From an uncultured bacterium (lineage in GTDB: Bacteria; Acidobacteriota; UBA890): a DNA stretch of 6,899 nt. Below the pieces are notes generated by a model. That model saw nothing but the letters and a program-made list of their open reading frames with translations, did not search any database and had not been told where the DNA came from. Shown one piece after another: positions 1-5,454 of this stretch. The DNA lies in the NCBI GenBank assembly GCA_937922775.1, contig CALAKE010000495.1:1-6899 (forward strand), given 5' to 3'. The position numbers and the translations under genes are program-made. Position 1 is the first letter of the stretch. Each line of letters opens with the position of its first letter.

Positions 1-1460
1 TCTGGCACCCCGGACGGCTCCTTCGCAGCGCCCGAGGCTTTAGCTGCGCCGGTCTCGGGCCGCCACAGCGACACCGCAACGATGAGGGCGCCAATCACCA
101 AGGCCGCCAGCCACATTTGGTCCAGGAACGCGAACCCCGGCGTCACCATCTTGACGACGATGGTGACAGGGAGTGTCACAGCCATGCCCAAAGCCGCCGC
201 GGAGGCAGTCGCCCGGCGCCAGAAAAGTCCCGCAAGGAAGACCACAGCGACTCCCGGTGTAATGAGCCCCCAAAACTCTTGGATGTAGCTGAAGACACGC
301 TCGAAACGAGTCAGAAAAGGCGCCCATCCGGCAGCCACCAGCAGAAACGCCACTGTGCTCCAGCGCCCCACCAGAATCAGGTGGCGCTGGGAAGCGTCGG
401 GGCGCAGACGCCGCTGGTAGATGTCGATGGTAAAGATCGTGGCCGAGGAGTTGAGCATCGAATCGAGGCTCGACATGATCGCGGCCACGAGCGCCGCGAA
501 CATCAGGCCTGTCAAGCCGGCCGGCAGGAGACGCACCAGCAGCATCGGATAGGCCATATCCGAACGTTCCAGCTCACCTGCGTACAGAACCGAGGCAATG
601 ATTCCCGGAATCACGACAATGAATGGAATGACCAGCTTGATGTACGCCGCGAAGACCACGCCGTACTGGCCTTGCGACAGGTTGCGGGCCGCAAGTGTCC
701 GCTGCGTGATGAACTGGTTACAGCCCCAGTAGAAGATGTTCGCGATCCAAAGCCCACCGAAAAAGATGGCGAACCAGGGCAGTTCCGGGTGGTCGAGGGG
801 CAGAACCGTGTGAAACTTGTCCCCTGCCTGCTCCATCAGAGAATCCCAGCCGCCAACGGCCCGCAGGCCCAACACCGTGGTTACCAACCCGCCAACGAGC
901 AGCATCGAGCCCTGGATCAGGTCTGACCAGACAACCGCCTTCAAGCCGCCATACGCCGTGTAGGCGCCGGCAAACACCGCGAGAATGACGATGCCCCAGC
1001 CGAGCGGCAAATCGAATATCGTCTGCAACGCGAGGCCACCCGAATACAGCACCGTTGCCATCGCCACGAAGACATAGGCCAGTAGCATGTAGATCGCCAG
1101 CCAACCACGCGAGCGGCCGTCAAACCGCTCTTCGAGGTATTGAGGCATCGTGCTGATGTTGCGCTCCAGCAACTTCGGCAGGAACCAACGCGCCACGATG
1201 ACCAGCGTGATCGCCGACATCCATTCGTAGGAGGCAATCGCCAAGCCGAAGTCGACACCCGACCCCGCCTGGCCGACGATTTGCTCAGTCGAGATGTTGC
1301 TGGCGATCAGGCTGATGCCGATCAGCCACCAGGGCAGGTTTCGGCCCGCCAGGAAGTAGTCTGCAGCTTCGCGCTCGCGCCTCGACACAATGACCGCCAC
1401 GAGCACGACAACGACGAAATAGCTGAGGAATACCAGAGTATCGAGAGTTGTGAAGTTCAC
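1..1460 (-). CDS. SglT-type sodium/sugar symporter (SSS family), 3' end missing
   Basis: This is an inner-membrane sodium:solute symporter that probably imports galactose or glucose with Na+. The frame is open from a GTG at 1460 to the left edge: 486 codons and no stop, so the C-terminus is cut (Vibrio SglT, from memory, is about 543 residues). Many hydrophobic helices are visible and the sequence lines up with Vibrio SglT along its length, for example ASYEWMSAIT, GGLWIANIFYWG and SSLDSMLNS. Sugar-site residues of SglT are kept: Q60 (Q69), E79 (E88), N241 (N260), the gate Y244 (Y263), K275 (K294) and Q394 (Q428). Sodium-site residues A53, I56, A327, S330, S331 and D180 (D189) are also kept. 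F243 replaces Y262. The GTG start is chosen because it begins just before helix 1 and has GGGAG 11 nt upstream; the frame is open further upstream, so the start is not certain. It is divergent from galK, which supports a sugar substrate. Family certain, exact sugar inferred. Confidence 0.93.
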   Translation of the reverse strand, partial: MNFTTLDTLVFLSYFVVVVLVAVIVSRREREAADYFLAGRNLPWWLIGISLIASNISTEQIVGQAGSGVDFGLAIASYEWMSAITLVIVARWFLPKLLERNISTMPQYLEERFDGRSRGWLAIYMLLAYVFVAMATVLYSGGLALQTIFDLPLGWGIVILAVFAGAYTAYGGLKAVVWSDLIQGSMLLVGGLVTTVLGLRAVGGWDSLMEQAGDKFHTVLPLDHPELPWFAIFFGGLWIANIFYWGCNQFITQRTLAARNLSQGQYGVVFAAYIKLVIPFIVVIPGIIASVLYAGELERSDMAYPMLLVRLLPAGLTGLMFAALVAAIMSSLDSMLNSSATIFTIDIYQRRLRPDASQRHLILVGRWSTVAFLLVAAGWAPFLTRFERVFSYIQEFWGLITPGVAVVFLAGLFWRRATASAAALGMAVTLPVTIVVKMVTPGFAFLDQMWLAALVIGALIVAVSLWRPETGAAKASGAAKEPSGVP

Positions 1461-1471
1461 AGAGACGATTG

Positions 1472-1476
1472 CTCCC
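1472..1476 (-). promoter_or_regulatory. Possible Shine-Dalgarno for the symporter gene
   Basis: On the minus strand GGGAG lies 11 nt before the GTG at 1460. The spacing is slightly long but usable. It is the best ribosome-binding match near the N-terminal end of the first helix and is the main reason for choosing this GTG. The ATG at 1489 is in another frame and hits a stop after ten codons. Confidence 0.4.
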
Positions 1477-1501
1477 GGTGTCGGTTCATTCTCGGTCGAT
1501 G

Positions 1502-1529
1502 CGAGCGTGTCTGCGATGCGCAAGTTGCC
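1502..1529. repeat. Composite direct repeat, copy 1 (symporter side)
   Basis: Three blocks occur in order: CGAGCGTG (1502-1509), TCTGCGATGCGC (1510-1521) and TTGCC (1525-1529). The same blocks in the same order occur near 1597-1632 with different short spacers. The middle block matches the second copy at 11 of 12 bases, at an offset of exactly 100 bp. It may be a regulator-binding element or a decayed local duplication. Confidence 0.45.
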
Positions 1530-1596
1530 ATCTCGTGTGCCCTTTGTCGAGCGTTGTGGTTGGATTCTCGCCAGATCATCCTCGAGGCGACGTTAC

Positions 1597-1632
1597 CGAG
1601 CGTGCAGTTTCTGCGTTGCGCGGACGTTTGCC
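1597..1632. repeat. Composite direct repeat, copy 2 (galK side)
   Basis: The blocks are CGAGCGTG (1597-1604), a 5-nt spacer, TCTGCGTTGCGC (1610-1621), a 6-nt spacer and TTGCC (1628-1632). This mirrors copy 1, with the second and third blocks pushed apart. A lone CGAGCGT also occurs at 1549-1555. The copy ends about 50 bp before the galK start, a sensible place for a regulatory site. Confidence 0.45.
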
Positions 1633-1647
1633 GCTCATTCTGCAGTG

Positions 1648-1676
1648 TTGTCCCCCGTGCCCAACTGACCTAATCT
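1648..1676 (+). promoter_or_regulatory. Candidate galK promoter, possibly giving a leaderless transcript
   Basis: TTGTCC (1648-1653) and TAATCT (1671-1676) are spaced by 17 bp. The upstream box matches the sigma-70 -35 consensus at 4 of 6 positions. The downstream box fits the loose TANNNT form of -10. Transcription would begin about 1683, only a few bases before the ATG at 1686. That agrees with the lack of any Shine-Dalgarno there. The match is weak and was found by eye. Confidence 0.25.
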
Positions 1677-1685
1677 CAAGCGGTC

Positions 1686-2936
1686 ATGTACCCACCAACG
1701 ACGCCGGAACAGCACTTCGCCAGCCCCCGCTTGCGGGCACTCCGTGCCGAGTTTGTGCGGCACTTCGGCGATTCTGCAGGCACTCGCCTCGTGCGTGCTC
1801 CGGGTCGCGTGAACCTCATAGGCGATCACACTGACTACAATGGCCTGCCGGTGTTCCCCATGGCCATCCAACGGGACATGGCGATTTTGTTTCGCCTACG
1901 ATTCGACGGGGAGATCCGCCTTCACAACACTGATCCACACTTCGCCCCTCGCAGGTTCCATCTCGGGCCGGAGATTGCACCCGAGGCCCAGGGGGACTGG
2001 GGCAACTATCTGAGGGCCGCCGGCCAAGCCATCTTCAGAGCGCACGGCTCCTTGCTCGGAATCGACGGGGTCGTGAGCGGAGATGTGCCTGTGGCCTCCG
2101 GGCTGAGCTCATCCTCCGCGTTGGTCGTGGCATGCGGGCTGGCCCTGGTCGTCGCGAACGATATCAAGACGTCGTCAGAAGAGTTGGCTGTTCTCTTGGC
2201 CGAGGGGGAGCGCTACGTTGGCGCGGAAATCGGCGGCATGGACCAGGCGATATCTCTTGGCGGCCAGCGGAATGCCGCGTTCAGAATCGACTTCAATCCC
2301 TTGCGCCTCCAGCGCACTCCAGTGCCCCCCGACTGGACCTTCATCGTCGCATCGAGTCTGGTCAGAGCCCCGAAGTCCGGTTCGGCACGCAATGTGTACA
2401 ACGCGCGCACGCGGGAGTGCAGGGAGGCACTCGATGCCTTCCTCGATCACCCGAAGGTGCCCGGTGAAATCGATGGCTACGAGGCACTGGTAGGCACACT
2501 TTCCCTGGGGGAGATCCTCGCCGTGGCCGTACAGGCCCTGCAGAATCCGCTGCTGAAGCGTCTGCGCCACACCGTCACCGAGGCAGCGCGCGTGGCGGAC
2601 GCACGTGCGGCCATGCTGCGAGACGACCCGGAGACCTTTGGTCAACTCATGACGTCATCGCATCGTAGCCTGCGGGACGACTACGATGTGAGTTGCCCGG
2701 AGCTCGACGAGCTGGTGGAGATCTCTCTGGATAGTGGAGCCTACGGCGCTCGCCTCACGGGAGCCGGACTGGGTGGCTGCGCGGTGGCTCTGTGTCGTAG
2801 CGATTCCGTCGAGCCGGTCCTGGCGGCCCTGCGCCGGCACTACTACGAGGGCAGGACGTACGAGGGAGCCCTCGACGACCACCTGCTCGCTGCTCAGCCC
2901 TCGGACGGAGCCTCTCTCGTAGAGCTCGAGCCCTGA
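1686..2936 (+). CDS. galK: Galactokinase (GHMP kinase family)
   Basis: The enzyme phosphorylates galactose at C1 with ATP in the cytoplasm, the first committed step of the Leloir pathway. At 416 residues it is in the usual range (E. coli about 382, eukaryotic GALK2 about 458). The galactokinase signature is at 40-51 (GRVNLIGDHTDY). The ATP-binding GHMP motif is at 132-145 (GDVPVASGLSSSSA), the catalytic-base region is ERYVGAEIGGMDQ with D186, and the C-terminal GHMP motif is at 357-367 (LTGAGLGGCAV). The start is well fixed: an in-frame TAA at 1671 precedes the ATG with no other start between, and the signature follows at the normal distance. No Shine-Dalgarno is visible. The GGGMDQ-like loop, SHRSLRDDYDVSCPELD and ASLVELEP tail resemble eukaryotic/plant GALK2-type enzymes more than E. 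coli GalK. Asp47 replaces the usual Glu of the signature. GalNAc or another hexose is therefore possible, but the neighbouring symporter favours galactose. Confidence 0.92.
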   Translation: MYPPTTPEQHFASPRLRALRAEFVRHFGDSAGTRLVRAPGRVNLIGDHTDYNGLPVFPMAIQRDMAILFRLRFDGEIRLHNTDPHFAPRRFHLGPEIAPEAQGDWGNYLRAAGQAIFRAHGSLLGIDGVVSGDVPVASGLSSSSALVVACGLALVVANDIKTSSEELAVLLAEGERYVGAEIGGMDQAISLGGQRNAAFRIDFNPLRLQRTPVPPDWTFIVASSLVRAPKSGSARNVYNARTRECREALDAFLDHPKVPGEIDGYEALVGTLSLGEILAVAVQALQNPLLKRLRHTVTEAARVADARAAMLRDDPETFGQLMTSSHRSLRDDYDVSCPELDELVEISLDSGAYGARLTGAGLGGCAVALCRSDSVEPVLAALRRHYYEGRTYEGALDDHLLAAQPSDGASLVELEP

Positions 2937-4009
2937 ACCTCGTCGTCCGGGATTACCTCACGTACACAACGATAGCCGTGCCGGGGATTCCCCCAGGTCT
3001 TGGGCTGGTCGTGAACTGCCCCGTTGTAGCTCACGTAGTAGGCCCCACCCTCTTCAGCCGCCTCATCTGCGGTCCATAAATAGATGGGCTCCTGATCGGG
3101 AGCCCACAGAGGCGTCTCCTTGTCGGGCTGATTCGGGCAGTCCGCCCACCCCGTTTTGCCGTTCCAGGAGCAGCCAGCGTTTTCGCCCCTGAGAACCAAG
3201 GATCGCACGACCTCCTCCGTCGTCGGCATGCGCCAGACATTCTGCGCCTCATCCAGCAATGTCAGCCCGTCCTCCGAGAGGTGGTGACAGAGACTCGTCG
3301 TGGCCATGTGCGACGTGTCCGCCGACGCATCCTCGTACCCCGGCTTCAGCCGCGCATCAATGCCGATTGGCTCAACGCCGTAGAGAGCAATGCTGTTCCA
3401 TGACGGGTATCCACCCCAGGGCTGCTTCCAGTTCCACCCCGGCCCGGCCGGGGCCCAGACCAGGATCACCCCATTGCCCTCGATAAGACGGGCACTGCGG
3501 TCACCGTCATCTACTCGCTCCATCAGGTTCGGCAAGCTAAAGGCCGACACCACAATGAAGACAACAATCGGCACACCAACCACCACAACGTAGCGGAGGT
3601 TCCGCACGACCCAGTTGGCAGATGGAACCCACTCCGTACCCTTGCGATAGCGCCGGAAGCGAGCCTCGAGGAGAAAGAGGATGCCGGTGAGTACCAGCAT
3701 GCCGCTGACTGGAAACATGCTCAGCAGGCCAACGAAGCTGAGCCCGCCGCGGGCGGCCGCAAGCCCCACCCACCAGACGCTAAAGGCTCCGCCCACCAGG
3801 AGGATCAGTAATCCGCCGAAAAACGGCCACGTGACCACGATCACCGACAGGAGCAAGCAGACGAGACCGGGAATCAGATAGGCGAGTGGCGCCGGGAACG
3901 GGTTGCCCCAGCCCTCGTAGTACATCTCTGCCACGCCCCAGAACATCCAGAGCGCAGTCGTGATGGTCATCAGCCCGGTGGCGACCGCACCAGGAATCCT
4001 TGATCTCAT
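2894..4009 (-). CDS. Five-helix membrane protein with external DUF1566/Lcl_C-like domain
   Basis: Function unknown. The 371-residue protein has five likely transmembrane helices, near residues 7-28, 41-61, 62-84, 93-115 and 139-160. The strongly basic loop 116-138 and the basic N-terminus fit an inside N-terminus, placing residues 161-371 outside the cytoplasmic membrane. The soluble part resembles DUF1566 (Lcl C-terminal) domains, which have a C-type-lectin-like fold. It shows VWRMPTTEEVVRSL (258-271), PIYLWTADEA (308-317), YYVSYNG (324-330) and a closing GYRCVRE (345-351). A Trp-rich stretch (185-205) precedes it. Cysteines 241, 280, 291 and 348 could form disulfides. The ATG is 2 bp after the dipeptidase stop, so the two genes are very probably one operon with coupled translation. 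The 3' end overlaps galK by 43 bp on the opposite strand, and that overlap encodes only a low-complexity tail. The domain assignment is from memory of motifs and is moderate. Confidence 0.85.
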   Translation of the reverse strand: MRSRIPGAVATGLMTITTALWMFWGVAEMYYEGWGNPFPAPLAYLIPGLVCLLLSVIVVTWPFFGGLLILLVGGAFSVWWVGLAAARGGLSFVGLLSMFPVSGMLVLTGILFLLEARFRRYRKGTEWVPSANWVVRNLRYVVVVGVPIVVFIVVSAFSLPNLMERVDDGDRSARLIEGNGVILVWAPAGPGWNWKQPWGGYPSWNSIALYGVEPIGIDARLKPGYEDASADTSHMATTSLCHHLSEDGLTLLDEAQNVWRMPTTEEVVRSLVLRGENAGCSWNGKTGWADCPNQPDKETPLWAPDQEPIYLWTADEAAEEGGAYYVSYNGAVHDQPKTWGNPRHGYRCVREVIPDDEVQGSSSTREAPSEG

Positions 4010-4011
4010 GC

Positions 4012-5289
4012 TCAGTGCGTGGCTACCGCCTCTACCTCACGCCACACCCGTAACAGGTTCTGGCCCCATAGCTTCGCGATGTCCTCTTCGCTATAGCCCC
4101 GGTGGACGAGCTCGGCGGTGACATTGCCTGCCTCGCTGGCATCGTTCCAGCCCTGCAGACCGCCGCCGCCATCGAAGTCGGAGCTGATGCCGACATGATC
4201 GATACCGACCAGCTCTACCGCATAGTCGATATGGTCGACGAAATCTTGAACGTTCGCTGGCGGGAAGCGCGCGTCGAGCTCCTCCATCCGCTCCTGGTAC
4301 GTCGCCATCTTGGCTTCGTAATCGGCACGATCCTCGTCAGACATGGCATCGATCTCGGAGCGAGGGATACGCCGGATCCCCAGCTCTTCGCGGAGGGCCA
4401 TAGTTGCCTCGCGCCGCTCCGGCTGGGCCTTCACGAAGCTGCCCAGGGCCACGATCTGCGCCACCCCGCCATTTTCTTTCATGGCCAGGAGTTGCTCGTC
4501 ATCGAGGTTGCGGGCCACATCACACAGAGCACTGGTGCTCGAGTGCGAGGCGATGACGGGTGCCGTCGAAAGTCGCACGGCATCGAGCATCGACGCCTTC
4601 GAGACGTGCGAAACGTCGATCATCATGCCGAGGCGATTCATCTCCGCGATGACCTGTTCACCAAATTCGCTGATCCCGTCGTGCTCAACATCCGGGTCGT
4701 CACCGCGCGGTGTCGAGGAATCACAGATCTGATTGTGCCCGCCGTGCGACAGCGTGATGTATCGCCCACCGAGATTGTAGAACTCCTCGACGTTCCCCAG
4801 ATCGGTGCCGATCGGATAGCCGTTCTCCACGCCGATGGCCGCGACCAGCTTGCCCTCACCGACAATGCGCTCGACGTCGTCGGCACGGTAGGCGATCTCG
4901 ATCTCATCTGGATACATCTCTTCAGCCATACGGTGAATCGCCGCGAACTTGGACAGGGCTGACTCCTTGGCACGCGCGTACGCCTCGTCCGTGCGCTCAC
5001 CTTGCCCGACATAGACAACGAAGAAGGCCATGTCGAGCCCTCCCTCGCGCATCTTCGGCAGCGTCACCTGTCGACCGTCACGCACCCCGGGGTCCACCTC
5101 CGCGGTGGCGAAGTTGCTCGGTATGTCGTCATGAGTGTCAATCGTTACCAAACGGGCGTGGAGCTCGTTCACCATCGCCTCGACCTCTTGTTCTGTCGGT
5201 TCGGCCGCCTCATCGCCGTCCTGGGCACAGGACAGCGAGACAGACGCGACGAGCAGCAGGGACGCAAAAACGACCACACGCTTACGCAT
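4012..5289 (-). CDS. Membrane dipeptidase, peptidase family M19 (probable lipoprotein)
   Basis: This is a zinc-dependent dipeptidase of the renal-dipeptidase family, cleaving dipeptides (often including D-amino-acid ones) outside the cytoplasm. The 425 residues begin with a basic, hydrophobic signal (1-20) and a cysteine at 21 followed by an acidic linker. That suggests lipid anchoring, although SLS-C21 is a poor lipobox. Active-site residues of human DPEP1 are all present: H53 and D55 (HxD, zinc), bridging E155 (GVENG), H182 (LSHGGHN), H228 (IDVSHVS), H249 (IASHSS), R260 and D371 (SSDFDGG). Between H249 and D371 there is a charged insertion of about 50 residues relative to the mammalian enzyme, of a kind I recall in other bacterial M19 proteins. 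The ATG has a strong GGAGG 5 nt upstream. It is the first gene of a two-gene unit with the downstream membrane protein. The family is certain and the natural substrate unknown. Confidence 0.95.
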   Translation of the reverse strand: MRKRVVVFASLLLVASVSLSCAQDGDEAAEPTEQEVEAMVNELHARLVTIDTHDDIPSNFATAEVDPGVRDGRQVTLPKMREGGLDMAFFVVYVGQGERTDEAYARAKESALSKFAAIHRMAEEMYPDEIEIAYRADDVERIVGEGKLVAAIGVENGYPIGTDLGNVEEFYNLGGRYITLSHGGHNQICDSSTPRGDDPDVEHDGISEFGEQVIAEMNRLGMMIDVSHVSKASMLDAVRLSTAPVIASHSSTSALCDVARNLDDEQLLAMKENGGVAQIVALGSFVKAQPERREATMALREELGIRRIPRSEIDAMSDEDRADYEAKMATYQERMEELDARFPPANVQDFVDHIDYAVELVGIDHVGISSDFDGGGGLQGWNDASEAGNVTAELVHRGYSEEDIAKLWGQNLLRVWREVEAVATH

Positions 5290-5294
5290 TCAAT

Positions 5295-5299
5295 CCTCC
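5295..5299 (-). promoter_or_regulatory. Strong Shine-Dalgarno of the M19 dipeptidase gene
   Basis: On the minus strand GGAGG lies 5 nt before the ATG at 5289. This is close to ideal and fixes the start. It contrasts with galK, which has none. Confidence 0.85.
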
Positions 5300-5311
5300 G
5301 AACTGGGGAGA

Positions 5312-5331
5312 CGCCGGGAGTCGTTCCGGCG
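5312..5331 (-). repeat. Short GC-rich inverted repeat in the dipeptidase leader
   Basis: CGCCGG (5312-5317) and CCGGCG (5326-5331) form a perfect 6-bp stem with an 8-nt loop. It sits 12 nt upstream of the dipeptidase Shine-Dalgarno. No T-run follows it, so it is not an intrinsic terminator. It could be a leader hairpin, an operator or chance in GC-rich DNA. Confidence 0.3.
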
Positions 5332-5408
5332 CTGAGCTGATCGACCGTCGCAGTCAGGCGCAAATTCAAACACACGTGTCCACATTAATCCACGCCGCAG
5401 ATCCACCG

Positions 5409-5454
5409 AAAAGAAGCCGCTCAATGACGTTGCTACGTCACGGAAGCGCTGGCT
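5409..5454 (-). terminator. Candidate intrinsic terminator after the S9 peptidase gene
   Basis: Read on the minus strand, the sequence begins directly after the TAG stop. AGCC (5454-5451) pairs with GGCT (5418-5415). GCT (5447-5445) pairs with AGC (5421-5419), leaving a 3-nt bulge. TGACGT (5440-5435) pairs with ACGTCA (5430-5425) around an AGCA loop. The stem is followed at once by TCTTTT (5414-5409). The stem is interrupted but has 13 pairs and a correctly placed T-run. The inner TGACGT-N4-ACGTCA is a perfect inverted repeat and might alternatively be a protein-binding site. Confidence 0.5.

Larger units (their letters stand above)
1461..1685. promoter_or_regulatory. Divergent intergenic region between symporter and galactokinase
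   Basis: These 225 bp separate the two divergently oriented sugar genes and should hold both promoters and any operator. I see no small gene in it with convincing coding character. The symporter frame stays open through part of it, but the peptide it would add resembles nothing in the family. The visible structure is a pair of composite direct repeats (1502-1529 and 1597-1632) and a weak promoter-like pair close to galK. No clear LacI/GalR-type palindrome was found by eye. Confidence 0.6.
5290..5408 (-). promoter_or_regulatory. Leader and presumed promoter region of the dipeptidase operon
   Basis: This stretch lies between the candidate S9 terminator and the dipeptidase start. It holds the Shine-Dalgarno, the 5312-5331 hairpin, a perfect 8-bp palindrome ACACGTGT (5372-5379) and an ATTAAT box (5384-5389) that could be a -10 element. 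No convincing -35 box was seen at the right spacing. The promoter is inferred from position rather than a clear consensus. Confidence 0.35.

Noticed and set aside
117..926. Long plus-strand open frame (269 codons) opposite the symporter gene
   Set aside because: It lies antisense to clearly recognisable symporter sequence, and its translation is rich in His, Arg and Gln without any domain. It is a codon-bias shadow typical of GC-rich genes.
1461..1557. N-terminal extension of the symporter, since the frame is open upstream of the GTG
   Set aside because: The extra residues would be polar and unlike any SSS N-terminus. The GTG at 1460 has a usable GGGAG and sits just before helix 1.
1140..1673. 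Plus-strand open frame running from the symporter into the intergenic region
   Set aside because: Most of it is antisense to the symporter N-terminus, and the translation has the His/Arg/Asp-rich look of a shadow frame. No ribosome-binding site was seen.
3437..3453. Perfect inverted repeat CCCCGGC-CCG-GCCGGGG
   Set aside because: It lies inside the membrane-protein gene and is explained by codons for an Ala-Pro-Ala-Gly-Pro-Gly stretch. No T-run follows on either strand.
4102..4962. Long plus-strand open frame (286 codons) opposite the M19 dipeptidase gene
   Set aside because: The minus-strand frame carries every M19 catalytic residue. The antisense translation has no recognisable motif, so it is a shadow frame.
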